The position numbers were made by a program, and so were the translations under genes. A stretch of 64,000 bases of DNA, from positions 35,489,866 through 35,553,865 of the forward strand of contig CM076261.1 of assembly GCA_038380795.1 (NCBI GenBank), in the 5' to 3' direction. This stretch comes from Pyrocephalus nanus (lineage: Eukaryota > Chordata > Aves > Passeriformes > Tyrannidae). The notes below the pieces were generated by a model that ran no database searches, was not told where the DNA came from, and saw only the letters and a list, made by a program, of their open reading frames with translations. Below, piece by piece: positions 34,601-48,102 of the stretch. Positions within the stretch are counted from its first letter, which is position 1. Every line of letters starts with the position of its first letter.

Positions 34601-37600
34601 AAATTAAGAAAATTATAAAAATACAGAGGAACTTTCCTCATATAATACTTCAGAACAGAACTGAATTATGAATATTGTTTGCTTTTTGTAGTCTGAGTGT
34701 TAAAATGTATTCCTAAATATGTACTGTCCTTATGAAATTAAAGCACAAAAGTTTATAACTGGGCTCTGTTCTTGAACATGCTATACAGTCCTGAGCTTGC
34801 TTTACACCTTCGCATATGTTAAATTTGCACTTCCATCATGTTGTTTATATCCTGAGCCTGTTTACACGGGAGGACTAGTGAATGTGCACAATTATTTATA
34901 TTATACAGAGCCCAGCCTAAACTGAGATTTTGGCTCAGTAAGGAAAGGATTTCCTTTGACAGCAAAGGTTCCTTTCTGTCTTCTCAAGGAATTAGTTCTG
35001 AGAGTTTTTCAATTATTTCTCATACTGCATTGTTATAGGCCCTAAACTACTGATGTATTGGACAGTGTGCCAATCCCTAGCAGACACTCTGTAAAGCTTG
35101 TGGGCTGAAACTTCTTAGTTTCCCATCACTTCATAGATGTACATGCCAGGGTAATGAGATCAAATAATGAGCTATTCATCATCGGAGACCTTTTGAGTCT
35201 GTTCATTTAATGAAGGTTTTGGAAGTGGATAACCTTTTCATTTTTCACTTCATGGAGTTTTTCTCCTAAGTAAGGAGAAAAAAAATCTTGCCTCTCTTGT
35301 TTTACATCTATTGGCACACTGTAAAAGAAATTCCTAGAAGAAGTGTTGGCAGGCAGGTTATTGATAAGATTGCATTGATAGTTTTATAGCATTGATAGAC
35401 TAACTTGTTTACATATGTTTAGCCCCTGGATTGAACCCCATGAATCACACAATTAGAGAATATTTCTGTACAGAAACTGAGTAATAAATGTTTTTCATGT
35501 TTGGACACTGGTATGTAGACTACAGTAGAAGTTGCCTTTCTAATGGTGAAATATTTCCATGGATACAAGTAACAGATTTTATGTACGAATGGAAGCCACA
35601 GTGAGGTATTTATGAAGTTCAGCAGTATACTAATGTAGCTGCATATCCACTGACATACAAAACTAAACCTGATAAATTCAGTTTGAATTCTGTGGAAAAC
35701 TTGTGGAAAAGGCGTCTATATTTATTAATAATGTTTACTAAATGATAATTTTACTTGCCCTTTGTTGACAGTATACAGTAAAGGAATGTTGCATCTAGCC
35801 CCTTACTTTCTAGGGTTTGCAGAATGAAAATCCTCATAGTAAGAGGAAGTGCAGTAAACCAGATAATAGCCTGGGATTGAATGCTACATCCTCTTCTGCA
35901 CAAGTTTTGCACAGGTTACTTACAAACAGATAGGCAAGAACTTGATTATATTGGAGAGTGGAATTAGAATTCCTGAGTATGGTGCCTAGATTCTATGTGC
36001 ATTACAGAGACTGCAAGTTGACTGCCTTGCTATAAAGGTTGAAAAGGATACTTTATCTGACGCTGTCAGGAAATATCTACACAAGTTCACTGTTTAGAAA
36101 GCTCTTCTTTTTGGGTACTGCAACCCTTCAGAGAGCTTTTCCATTAAAAAAAAGACAGGATTTAAGGCAATATTTATGTCATCTTTGTGCACTAAGTCAG
36201 TGGTTAGGTTTTGCCAGGAAGCATTAGACCTGGCTTAAAACTTCCTTTATACTGAGTTTTGCTACTGAAAATCTCTGCACAAGATATTGTCAGTCTGACT
36301 TGTCAGATATCTGATTCCTCTTGTTGCAGCTGTGTTATTACGTAAGAGAAGACCACTGAATCAGAGGGAAGATGCCTGTACTGCAGGGATCAAGATACGT
36401 AGGGGTTTCTGAGAGTTACTTCAGGGACTGACTGTTAATTTGAAGGTAAGCAGTCACTGGATAAAAGGTAAAGCTGAGATTTATACATCCATTTCTGCTG
36501 CTTGTCCATTTTATTGGAAGAGTCTGTGAATCCTTTTATTGAGACTGTCAGGTGCTTGTACACAAAGAGAGGAGTTTATATGCACTACGGATGGATTAAA
36601 CTTGAGCACAATGCTAAAAGATGGAGATAAAATAGTTTGTACTATGTATATGTTACGTGCAGATTACAGTAGGTCAGTCTCTATTACAAAGTGTATTTTT
36701 CAAGGCAAATTTCAACAGAGATTAAGAGTCAATAGAATTGAAAGAGGAGTTGTTTAGAGGTAGGAATTTGTCTTTGTGGGTCCACTTTGAGAGCTTCTCA
36801 AAGGCAGTATTATCACACTGTCCTCTCATCAAAATGTTCGTGGGGCTTTATTTTATTCCCTGCAGCAGTATGAAACACAGTGCATTTTTCAAATTTTTTG
36901 CAGTTACCAGAAATGCCTTTTTTTTTTTTTTTTCCTTAGGTTCATTTCATGGTAAAAAGGCAACTCTGAGAATGGCAATTTAAATCTCAGGAGTCACAGA
37001 TTAATCAGTGCATATTGCAAGCACAAATATCTGTGTTAAAAAACACTGACTGTAATGCAAGGGCATGAAAACTCACTATTAACTGACTGAATATCTTTTT
37101 TCCTAACTTGTCCCCAGATACCAGTGAAGTGTCATGATGCTGAAATGAATGAATCCACCTTCCTCTAGGCCCTACCCACATTAAGGCCTATGCAAACAGT
37201 ACTTTTTATGTACTACTGAGTTATTCTGAACTAACTGCTAATCACTTCAATAGCTATCATACATTAATCAGTTATGAATGTCTTGGACTTGAAACTTTCA
37301 CTAAGTTGTCTGTACTTTAATTCTCATTCCAGAGGCTGAAGAGAATTTAGGTTTCATACAGAATTGACCTTTCCCTTAATTATAGGTGCTTTACTGCTTC
37401 CTATTAAACATAAAGAATTCACATGTCTTGGGTAGCTGAGACGATTTTCATATCCTCAGACGTGATTATTACAGATCATTTTGAGAAAAATATTGATTTT
37501 AAAGACTAAGAACCAAATTCTTCACAATCCAGTCCCTTTATAATTGCTTAAACATGTATGCAATGAATGCAAAGTAGGTGGAAAATGATGCTACTTTCAG

Positions 37601-39202
37601 TTGTAGACTGATTTATTAATTTCACTAAGGGTTATATGACTACGTAGCTTTGAAAATAAAACCAAACAAGTTTTGTATTTATCTGTTGTTGAATACAATC
37701 AAAATACAGTTTGAGTTTCTGGCTAAATCAACTGAACTGGCAAGACTGAAAGCTCAGAACATGGCATGTCATGGTTAAGATTAGAAAAAAGTTTCTGTTT
37801 CACAGTTCTGATGTATAAAATTTATTTCTGATGAAGATGCTTAAGGAACATATAATGTATTTAGCAAGGAACAGTGTATGTAAAATATTTTGAAATATTT
37901 TAATTCATATTTTCCTTTATGAAGATTCAGTTTACATGTTACACATTACTATTAGGCTCTGAAGATGTAATAAAATTTTTTTTTTTATTAAATATTGTTT
38001 TGGAATTAGAGGCAAAGTTTCCCAAAAAGGTGTAGAATTAGTGTCATAGTAAACTAAAGCTATATCAATGTAATGAGAACAACATCAATATAGTCATATG
38101 GACTTGCTGAGGATGTATAATACATAAAAATATCAGTAAAATGTTAGAAACTCGATAAGGAAATGCAAAAGAGATATTATAACCACAAATTATCAGTAAG
38201 TTTTAAATAAACCTATTTTCTGTTCACAATAGAAGGAAATAAGTTTTGTTTAATAACAATAAGGACACTGTTGTATATAAAAGAATAAACAGGTAAACTG
38301 AAACAATCACTGTATATCTACTATTCTTTAAAGAATATCTATCAACTTCTATGAGAAAAGTTTTATCAGTAAAAGAGCTTGACATAACTTTGCCAGAATG
38401 TTTTATAGCAAAAAAAAAAACCCAAAAAACCAAAAAACAAAACAAAACAAAACAAAACCAAACAAAAAAACCCACAAAACCAAAAAAGTTTTAAGATGCT
38501 GCAGTAGTTTTTACTGAACTTATTTATTTCCTGCCCTCCAAAATAATTAAAATGGATGATTTCTGTAAAATCTTATTTCTGTAAACAATTAGTTTATCTG
38601 AAGTATGACAGATTGTTTAAAAACATTGTCTAAGATACTTCAAATTTATGTTGGGTTATATTTAAAATATGGTTATACTGTCACAGTCTGCTTTTTGATA
38701 GTCTGTATGAGATATTTAGTAAAAACTGAAATGTCTTTTTTTGTATATTATACCAAAAACCCCTCAAAAATTACAATGATACAAAAAAAGAAAAATACAC
38801 TGAACAAATAAAAAAAGATATATTGTAAAGTAGACTCACACATTTCTTTACAGAATTTAAACTGTTTAGGTCTATCAGTTTTCAAATGTGTGTCATACAG
38901 TTCAATGAACAGAGCCCTAGTGTTGCATGGATTTGAATCTCTCAGGCAAACTTAATAACCTGGACCTTTCCTCAATAACTGGTATTCCTCAGTATGTCCT
39001 TGCCTCACAGAGTATTTTGGTCTTGAGACACTGAAACAGAGCATCAAAGAAGGCAAATTTAGAAATGGCATCACAACTAAACTGAATTCCAGTGTGATCA
39101 CCACTGAGGAGTACTTCTCACTATCTTGTACGATAAGACCTGGAAAGTATTATTTGAAAGATAAGAACTCTATTTCTGAATTCATAAGTAGTTACAGATA
39201 TT
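31682..39202. other. Unannotated desert, mostly unique sequence
   Basis: In 7.5 kb I see no LINE, LTR or exon that I can defend. Present are a poly-A run at 31760-31773, poly-T near 32681 and 36918-36932, and the A/C-rich tract at 38409-38490. Short open frames (36039-36227, 36539-36757, 36738-36983, 38605-38811) are unsupported. Confidence 0.5.
38409..38490. repeat. A/C-rich (CAAAA)n tract
   Basis: aaaacaaaacaaaacaaaac units flanked by aaaaaacccaaaaaaccaaa words. Confidence 0.9.
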
Positions 39203-39716
39203 CATAGAATCACAGAATTGGTCAGATTGAAAGGGACCACAGTGGATCATCTGGTCCAACCTCCCTGCTCAAGTGAGGTCATCCTAGAGCACATTGAACA
39301 GGACTGTGTGTGCCTAGAAGATTCTTGAATATCTCTAGTGAGGAAGGCTCCACAACCTCTCTTGGCAGTCTGTTCCAGTGTCCAGTCTCCCACACAGTAA
39401 AGTTCTTCCTCACATTCAGGTGGAAATTCCCGTGCATCAGCTTCTGCCAGTTTCCTCTCCTTCTATTGCTGGGAGTCACCACAAAAAGCCTGGCTCTGTC
39501 CTAGTGGTATGCCCCCTTCAGACACATACACACATCGATAAGGTCCCCTCTCAGTTGTCTCTTCTCAAGGCTGAACAGATCCAGCTCCTTCAACCTTTCC
39601 TTGTAAGTGATATACTCCTGTCCCCTAATCATCTCTGCTGGACTCAATTCTGGAGCTCCATGACTTTCTTGTACCAAGGAGCCCAGAACTGGACACAGTA
39701 TTTTCCTTGACTAAGC
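39203..39716 (-). mobile_element. CR1 LINE, 5'-truncated 3' end
   Basis: The plus strand starts tcatagaatcacagaattgg, the reverse of the CR1 3' terminus, and continues ggatcatctggtccaacctc and tcatcctagagcac. The minus frame at 39279-39482 encodes the CR1 ORF2 tail: FHLNVRKNFTVWETGHWNRLPREVVE, then PSSLEIFKNLLG. Further in, gtcccctctcagttgtctct and caaggctgaacagatccagc belong to the same region. It faces the plus-strand CR1 at 39951-40063. Confidence 0.95.
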
Positions 39717-39950
39717 TGAGATATTCCCAGGATTATTACATTTGTTTTAACTGAGCACAGCAGATCATCCATACTGATGTGGATATGAAACTATCTTGGT
39801 ACAGTCAACTCAAAGAAAGGGTCTTAATACTGCATTTATCATCTGTACTTCCCTGAAAAAGCGGAATATAGTTTTTTGTTGGTTCTTTCTTTCTTTCTTT
39901 CAGTGTAATTCACAAGATAATCAAAATGATAAAATGCCAGGCTGTATGGG

Positions 39951-40063
39951 GGTCTGAACAGTGTGGTCTAGTGGAAGGTGTCCCTGTCCACAGCAGGGGG
40001 TTTGGAACCAGGTGATCTTTAAGATCCTTTCCAAACCAAGCCATTCTGTGATTCTGTGATTAG
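39951..40063 (+). mobile_element. CR1 LINE 3' tip
   Basis: The plus strand reads gtggtctagtggaaggtgtc, cctgtccacagcagggggtt, then atctttaagatcctttcc, and ends with ccattctgtgattctgtgat. This is a standard CR1 3' terminus including two octamer units. Only about 110 bases survive, a severe 5' truncation. Confidence 0.93.
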
Positions 40064-40730
40064 AAACAGTCAGACAGCTTCCTACAACAGCCAAATTCAG
40101 GTAAGCTGAACTAAAAAAATCACAGGTTTTGAAATTACAACTGTTCTGCCTACAAATCTCAGTTACCTATGGTCACTTTGTTGTCACATGGTAGTATGGG
40201 CAGAATTAACTTGCTTAGACATCAAATGCAGTTAATCTAATTATCTGTGAGAAATTATTCCAGTTCTTCCTAATGTTCAAACACATTGCCTCAGTTTTTC
40301 AACTCTGTTATCTTCGTAGAGAGCATTTCTCACACTAACAACATTTTCAAAGAGACTGGCTACTTGGTATTTTTTCTATGAAACTGTATTTACGGACATT
40401 GTCATTGCAGTAAACGACTAGTGGAGTTCCATCTGATGGATATATAATGACTTATAGGTTGGCAGACAAGTTCTGGAACAGTCCCATGTCGTGACTTCTT
40501 TCACAAGACAAAAACTGAAGAACTTGAAGGAGCAGTGAAACCTGCTTAACTGTCCTACAAAAATTCCATTATCCTGACTGTGGCTAGAATCATCAGACAT
40601 ACAAATGCTTGTAGAAAGCTTTCATTCAACAAGAGGAATCTGCTGGGGAAGGACAGGAAGATGCCTTGCCATGATGGGAAACCCTTTGATTTTTCCCAAA
40701 GTTTTGAGGTTAAATTATTGTTATAGTTGT

Positions 40731-40815
40731 GGTTTTGTTTATGGTTTTTTTGTTTTTTTTTTTTTTTTTGGTTTTGGTTTGGGTTTGGGTTTTCTTTTTG
40801 GGGGGATGGGTCTGG
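40731..40815. repeat. T/G-rich tract with TTTGGG units
   Basis: An 18-base poly-T core is followed by ggttttggtttgggtttggg and a G-rich end. The TTTGGG spacing resembles degenerate telomere-like sequence but is too short and irregular to call interstitial telomere. Confidence 0.85.
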
Positions 40816-41323
40816 GGATTTTTTGAATGAGGAGAGGGGGAAGATGGAGAGAATTCAGGTATGTAGCAAAAACCTCTTAGAATTTAGCAATTTACAGTAG
40901 AAAGAATTCTGAATTCTGCCAGTTCATCTTATCAATCAGGATCTCAGCAGTATCTCCAAACATTTTTCTTTCCTATTTGGTTTTATTTATATTCTCTTAT
41001 TAAACTCAAGCAAAACAATTGCATAACAATCATTAGCTCAACACAGCTCTTATTGGTTACATAGCAGATGCACTACCTCCAGTTATGGTACCATTATTAT
41101 TTATTAACAGCTAGTAAATAATAGAGATCTTGATTTTGGATTATTTTTTTAATTTTTTTTTTAAGGAATAATGTAGAGAATGAAGAAATGTAGCAATTTT
41201 GGAGGCTTCATCTGAAAACATCAATAACAGAAGATCAAGAAAAAAAACTTTGAAGGAGTAAAGTGTGAGAGGCCTTTCATGTGAAAATTAATTTGAAGTT
41301 ATCCTGGATAAATTTCCATGGGG

Positions 41324-41448
41324 GAAAAAAAACAAAAACAAAACAAAACAAAAAAAAAAAAAAAAAAAAAAAAAAAACAAAAAAAAAACAAAAAAAACCA
41401 AACAAACAAAAAAAAAACACAAAAAAAAAACCAAAAAAAAAAAAAACC
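41324..41448. repeat. 125-bp A-rich tract
   Basis: Almost uninterrupted A with isolated C residues, including a run of about 28 A. It is the longest homopolymer-like tract in the window. The lysine-rich and phenylalanine-rich frames across it are artefacts. Confidence 0.95.
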
Positions 41449-43977
41449 AGAAATCAGGGAAGATGAGCAGGAAAACCAGTCTAGTAGAACTTGCTGTTTT
41501 CTCATATAATCTTGGTGTTTCTTTACTTGATAGGAAATACTGACCACCAAACTCACTGTGTGGGGCAGTTCACTTTTTGTTCCATGCCACTAGGTACAGC
41601 AAACTCTTAGAGCAATCTCTAGTCTTCCCTTCTGATTAATTTCTGACATCCTAATGGGAAGGTGAAACATTCTGTATAACATCAAAAGTCTATAAATTCA
41701 TCTTACCACATCTGATTGTGATATTTATTCCAGGAGACACGTAGAGAAGCAGGCCAGTGTAGCTTTCTAATAAATGATTATTGAGAAAATAGTACAGTAG
41801 TCACTTTTCAATCTTGAAAGAGTTTTGCCTGATCAAGGATATGATGAATTGGCTGATTTGTTTACCTGGTTCAGTTTCTCTGCCTAGCATGAATACAAAG
41901 CTGCTTGGAGTGTTTTGCAAAGCATGGCAGCATAATTACTATGCACATCATTGATCTGCTAGCCTCCTGGAGTTTCCTGTATTTCACTGGCTTTCCTGTA
42001 TGTAATACTTAAATGACAGACATGTTTTCGACACTGAAATTTTAGGTTTTATCCTGAGAAACATTATTAATTAAAGAAAAAAATTAATCAAATGATTGAT
42101 GTCTCCCTGTAGCTGTCTGTATATTTGGTTCTCTTAAGCAGCTAAAACCTTCCTGTAACACATGAAGAAAGACTCTCTAATTTTTTCTATATTGTATTAA
42201 ATTTTCTTTTTTGTCTGAGGGAGAGATTTTTACCCCATTGTTAATTGTACCTCCTGGTAGATTTGAGTTTACTTCTCTTATCTGTGAAGAATCCAGAAAT
42301 AAGCTCAAATTAGTTACTTTCTATTGCAATCGCTTAAACCATTGTTTGTTACACTGCTGTGCACTAAGTAGGGAAAATAGTATATCTAGGCAAAGATTTT
42401 TACAGACCAGTGATCTAGTGACTCTCAGGAGTTTCTGAAAGACAAGGAAGCGAATAGATACTTACAGGACGGGAATGAGTAAGACCACCTTCGCCATGTC
42501 TCCTTTTAGAAATTCCTCGGAGTTCAGCTACTTCAGACATGCAGAAATAAGTATCTCGGCTGTGGATAACAGCTGTAGTTTACATTTCCCCTTCTTTTAT
42601 TCTGTGGGTGTATGAAACTTCCAAAGAACTAGCTTGGAAGACTGGAAAGAGAGGAAAACCAGTTCTTTCATGTGTATTAAGATACTCACATGTTTTAAGA
42701 GGAGATTTCCAAGACTGAGCATCAATAACAGAAGACCAGTCTACCTCAAAAGGATTAAGTTGTTTTCTCTGGAGTAAGGCTTACTGCTTCAATAACACTT
42801 TTATTAGTTGCTTTCTAGTGGAAGAGGAAGAGCCACATTTTAACCCACACTGAGCAAACTTCACTAAACTTGAGATTCATAGCTTTAACATACAAGATTA
42901 AAAAGAAAACAAACCAGCTCATTTAGGTACTTACTTCTGAAGGTAATAGTGAATTATCATCCAACAAAACATGATATCATAATGAAAACACTCTTTCCAT
43001 AAAAGGTTGCTTTCAAGATATTATTTAAATTTTCCAAAAACTACTCTTCCCAACAAACTATTTTCTCACCTTTTCATGTCTTAGAATATTAACAATACTG
43101 TCAGAACAACATTATCTATCATATTAATGATGCTGTCAGAATTACAGGTCACTCATAACATAGAAGAAAGAAGGCAAAAAATAGTGGATAAATCCACAGA
43201 GATGCTTTAATGCAAGCAGAATGAGAGAAAATTGGTGAGACAACTTAGGGGACTGAAGTGTTCGTTAAAATTTCATAAGAAGGACTACCACAGATAAAGA
43301 GAGGAGCTGTTTCCTTATAGACTTAAGGCATCCACAGCACAAATGGACCCAAACTTTGAGCAGTCCTTATCTTCTTTAGTATCCTTTCTATACTTTGTAA
43401 AATTTACTTCACATAGACATGAACCTCTTTCTGATGTTGAGACAACACAACTATTCAGTATAGACTAATTTCTTAAAGGCATTTGTACTGGATGTAAACT
43501 TAATATTTTTTCTTCAAACTGATTTCCTTTAACCACTTTTATGATTTACAAGAAGTATTTGTAATTTAGAAAAAGAGCAATTAATCAAAGCTTTAGAAAA
43601 CATATCAGCAATTTGACACCCATGCCAGTGAGTGAAGAAAAGTGCAAGAACAATAGCCAGTCTCCTCTAAACTGTACTTTATATTAAAGCATTGCGTGGA
43701 ATTTTACTTTTTTTTTCCTCCAAAATCTTCAGTTTCTCTATGTCAGTCTTACTTCCATAATAACTATGGTATTTTTTAAACTCATTATTTTGTTTTCAGA
43801 GGCCATGATCTAAATCTCTTAGAACATCCTGAAGATTTTTCACATTGTACAATTAAAATGATGGAAAATCCCAAATAACACGTCGTAACTTTTAGTAAAT
43901 TATATTAACGGTTACTTCTTTTTATAAATTAGACATGAAAATAAGGACATTTTTTTCATCCTTTCAAAGTCAAAAAA

Positions 43978-44115
43978 TAACAGAATCATCAAGGTTGGAA
44001 GAGATCTTCAAGACCATCTAGTCCAACTGTCAACCTAGCATACTCATCCCTGAGCCATATACCCAAGTGCCACATCCAGTAGACACTTGAAAACTTCCAG
44101 AAGGCATAGTTCAGG
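43978..44115 (-). mobile_element. CR1 LINE 3' end fragment
   Basis: The plus strand reads cagaatcatcaaggttggaa, gagatcttcaagaccatcta, gtccaactgtcaacc, then ccaagtgccacatccagtag and cacttgaaaacttccag, the reverse of a CR1 3' end. Sequence from 44116 to about 44280 is G+C-raised but I could not assign it. Confidence 0.88.
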
Positions 44116-44504
44116 AAGAACAGCATGGTTCAGGAAGCAAATCAGGGAATGAGCACACTTTTTTGAGCCATGCAGGGCACCAGGGCCTATGGAGTCCCTA
44201 GAATGTGTCTTGGCTCTCTCTTTCTCCACTCTGGACCCTCTTGGATTGGGTAGCAAATATCCAGTTCCTGAATGACCTATTCAAATAAATTTGTTTACTA
44301 ACAGCTGGTTCTCGCTGTTGCTGTAGGTCAAATTCTATCCCAAATGTTCTCATCAGTATCACAGCTTTCACAGTGATTGACTGACAGTTTATGTTTAAAG
44401 AAGAACTGATTTGCTCTTACAATTAAGCTACTACTTTGTCCTACGCAGCTGATTAATTGTTCTGTTATTATCAACCAGGCCCAACACATACCAACTGCCA
44501 CAAG

Positions 44505-44576
44505 AAATTATTACATTTTGAGCCAATTGAGAAAGAAGAGAAAAATTATTACATTTTGAGCCAATTGAGAAAGAAG
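44505..44576. repeat. 38-bp tandem duplication
   Basis: attattacattttgagccaa and the following ttgagaaagaag occur twice in direct succession, from 44505 and from 44543, with no mismatch over the shared 34 bases. It is a recent slippage or repair duplication. Confidence 0.95.
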
Positions 44577-45949
44577 TTGAAGAATTGGCCATAAAGAGTG
44601 CTCCTCAATACATTTCAATATTTGACTCAATATGGCTGATCTAGACTTTGAGTACTTACGCAAAATAGTTTTTATTTAACTGAGGTGATCTTGTAAGATT
44701 CTCTGATCCTATATAAAAAATAGTACAAAGAACATATCTTCCAGTAGTATTCTCAACCTTCTCTCTTAAGATAAAGCTAAATATAGTGCACAAAAATAAT
44801 CACATTCCCCTAAATACAAACACACAGGGAAATACATATATATAATATTACCTGACAAATGAGGCTCAGCTGTTATGTAGTAGGAGAAATCTGACATATT
44901 TTACTCATCACTCTATTGAAGGAATTCAAGAAACTAGAAAAATAGTTTCTAGGTTTTGAAGGCAGAGAATAAAATCAGTTATGGGATTTTGGGTTTGTTT
45001 GTGTGGGGTTTTTCAGGACTATGACACGCTTAGAATTAATTATCTAGTATTGAACTAAGCAGATAAAGATATAGCAGCTATCCTCTCTAATTTGCTTCAT
45101 TTCACTCCTGTGACAAAACAAATCTAACCCTACTGTGTGAGAACCAATATACAGGTTGGCTAACCAATAAGTATTTTTTACAAGTGTCCACATGAAGCCT
45201 TATTATTATTTGACCATAAATAACAAAGAGAACTGTTCCATTCAGGAAATCAACCCAATCTGTATTTTTACTTTTTCTAACTTTTGACAGTCTGTACTAA
45301 TCCATCAATACTCTTTATTTACAGAGTCAATTATTATTATTTATCAACATTTTATCCACTATTACATGTACGTATTTATTTATTTTTATGAACATGTTTA
45401 ATATAATACAAATACAATAATGTACTTGCTCACCTGCTGATCTCAGGTTCTGTTTAGTTCTGGTAAGTAGCTCTTTGTGGCTACTCTTTGTAAGCTGGGA
45501 CAAGATTTCTGTTATATTTGGAAGGTGGCTCTGTGTCCTTGCAGTGTTTTCATTAGTTCTTTGTTTTTCAGAATTTCTAAACTTCTACCTGCAGTAGCCT
45601 CAACCCTTAACATATACAAGCTGAAACAAAGTACAGTAGTGCCTTAAAATATGGATATCATTAAGCTGCTAATTAAGTTTATCAGCAAATTAATCCTGAT
45701 TATGAGAGTGTTTATGTACAGATCCCGTGAAAATTTATGTTGGAGAGGACCTCCTGCTTAAGGCTGGGTTATCTGTGAGTTATCAGGTCTTTTCCTGATG
45801 ATATTCTTTTTTCAGTCCAAATTGGTCTCACCTTTACTATGCAAGAGATCCTGGTATGGTCAAGGTACCACCCAACTTGTACAGTAAAGAGGCTCTTCAC
45901 TGCCCAGCTGTTTCAGTCAAAGTTTGTCAGGAATTCCTGAGGTCATGGA
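44577..45949. other. Unannotated A+T-rich DNA
   Basis: No gene or repeat family recognised. There is a short T/G tract at 44990-45015. Confidence 0.5.
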
Positions 45950-46353
45950 GAAGGCCTAAGGAGGATGTGGGGTGAATGCACACCCACAGCCGGGAGCCAC
46001 TAATTATGCTTGGGGATGGGCTGGGCAGTGGTCAGTCTATGGTGACCAATTGTATTGTGCATCCCTTGGGTTTTATTCCTCTCCCTCCCTCTCTCTCTCT
46101 TTCTCTCTCTCACCTTTTCATCACAATTATTATTATTGTATTATTATTACTAATATTTGTATTATCTGCATTAGTATTTTTAGTTTTATTATAATATTTT
46201 ATTTTGTTTCAATGATAAAGCTGTTCTTATTTCAAACCATGAGCTTTACTTTTTCTGATCCTCCTCCTACTCTCAGGGGGTAAAGGGATTGGGAAAGAAG
46301 TGAGCGGCTGCATGGTAATACTTAGTTGCCAGCTGGGACTAAACAACACCACA
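45950..46353 (+). mobile_element. 3' part of an avian ERV LTR, plus strand
   Basis: The plus strand follows the end of a very common bird LTR: ggtgaccaattgtattgtgc, a C/T-rich then ATT-rich middle (46080-46200), gataaagctgttcttatttc, accatgagctttactttttc, gtgagcggctgcatggtaat, acttagttgccagctggga, ending aaacaacaccaca. A TG-type 5' end was not found, so this is either 5'-truncated or too diverged there. It is non-coding; the frames at 45972-46283 and 45976-46194 are incidental. Confidence 0.75.
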
Positions 46354-48102
46354 ATCTATTTCAGTATGGTATTTGTTTACTATGATCAGAAAATACTGAA
46401 GAACAGATTGAAAGTCTAACCTAAAGTCAGAGAGTTCTCACTTATTTACTATCCTTTGACTGAATGTTTTCTTCTTTTTTGCAAACTGTTGGCCTTTGGT
46501 ACAACACCTTTCCGGAGAAAAGTTTCACATCATCAATTGATTCAAAGATTTGCTTCAGTGTGCTTAAATCTAGCATGTAAACTTGAATGGTTATCAAAAT
46601 AACTGTTTCCAGTGCTAAATTGAATTGCGCAAAAGTTAGGTTCTTATTAGAAGGTCTTCTTACAAAGAAATTTTGCTAAATAATTCCGTTATTTGTATGT
46701 GGAATGTGTGACAAGTAGCATATAGAACAAGTTATACTTGTTCATATCTCTTCACAGAAAAAAACCATACATGACAATAGGACAATTCACACCAGTCTGG
46801 AGATACGCCTGCAGCGATAGGTCAAGTAGTAAGATATAAAGATGTCTGTACTTACTGACAAGTATTTAAACTTGTCAAGAATAATAAAAATAAATTCTTC
46901 AGCACACAGGGAAACTAGACCTTTGACAAGAGAAGTAGAGGAGCATGGAAAAACACTACTTGAAAGAAGAGCAAGAATAAAAGAAAACAGGGTACTAACA
47001 GAAGGAGGAATTGAAGAAGAAAATAATGGTAAAACATACTGAAGAACCCATTAAACTCTAGGAAATAACTAACACATGAAGAGTGGGTACTAATAGAAAA
47101 GATACACAAGTATTACTGTATTTCTAGAAGGAAATTAAAAATTGTATGATGAACATAAAGGAATGAAAAGCAGATGCTTGCTATGCTTCTGTTAGATTCT
47201 ACAGGGGTTCAGTCTTCCCCTGTTCTGCAAAGAATGTCAGTATTATTCAATAGGTCATTTGCACCTATATAAAGACATAAGGACATGGTTGATCAGACAT
47301 GTTAATAGATATTTTTTCAATAATGAATCACTATTAGATATACATATTAAAATGGTTTAGATGTGTTTCTATTTGTGCTGTTATTCAGGCAATTTTACTC
47401 CTGTTTAAGTGTCACTCAGCTAAAATGTTTAGATGATTTTCTGACATTTTCCTTGGGTGTTTTGTTTTGTTTTTTTGGTTTGTTTTGTTTGTTTGGGTTT
47501 TCTCTGTGTTTGTGTTTGTTTTTTTAAATTTTAATTTTAGCAGGTTTATGGGAGTCCCTCATGGAAACTTGGTGAAAGTATTGTTAATGGAATGCTTTCA
47601 GAAGTTTAGGTACCCTCTAAGATAGCAGCTTTTGGCTTCATTTGTACAGTTTGTTTTCATAAAGTTTGGAAACAAATAATTTTTATGCTGCCAAAGCACC
47701 ATTTGAAGAAAAACACCACTTTGCTTCTTCACTTATTATTGTAGTGAAAGTTATTCTGCCTTTTCATATAGGAAGGTCCTGGGAACAATTACATTATTTG
47801 AATCTTACCGTAGCCTCTTCCCTGTAAGTTAAGACTCTAATAGCAGTCAAATTCTCCTGAAAAGCAAGTAATAATTAGGACAGAGAAGGAGTTCATGAGG
47901 ACTTCAAGAAAATTTATGAACATTTTTGCCTCTATACGCTGACAATTCCTTCAGGGAATCCTAACATTCCTGAAATAATGAATTTGACTGGGAGTGGAAA
48001 GCATTTCAGAGAGCTTTTTGCCTACATGAATATAAGGATGGAGGAAATATTAAAAAATTTAAAAAAACTTTTATAAATAAGAATTTTTAGTTTAATTTAG
48101 AA
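46354..48102. other. Unannotated A+T-rich DNA with one T/G tract
   Basis: The T/G-rich tract at 47455-47525 is the only structured item. The lysine/glutamate-rich frame at 46842-47042 has no recognisable domain. Confidence 0.5.
47455..47525. repeat. T/G-rich (GTTTT)n tract
   Basis: tgttttgttttgttttttt followed by ggtttgttttgtttgtttgg words. Confidence 0.85.

Larger units (their letters stand above)
40064..43977. other. Unannotated DNA with T/G and A/C tracts
   Basis: Apart from the two low-complexity tracts listed separately (40731-40815 and 41324-41448), no repeat family or gene was recognised. Confidence 0.5.

Noticed and set aside
40770..40800. TTTGGG units resembling telomeric repeat
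   Set aside because: Irregular and only three units, within a generic T/G tract.
41281..41556. Lysine-rich (plus) and phenylalanine-rich (minus) frames
   Set aside because: They are translations of the A-rich low-complexity tract.
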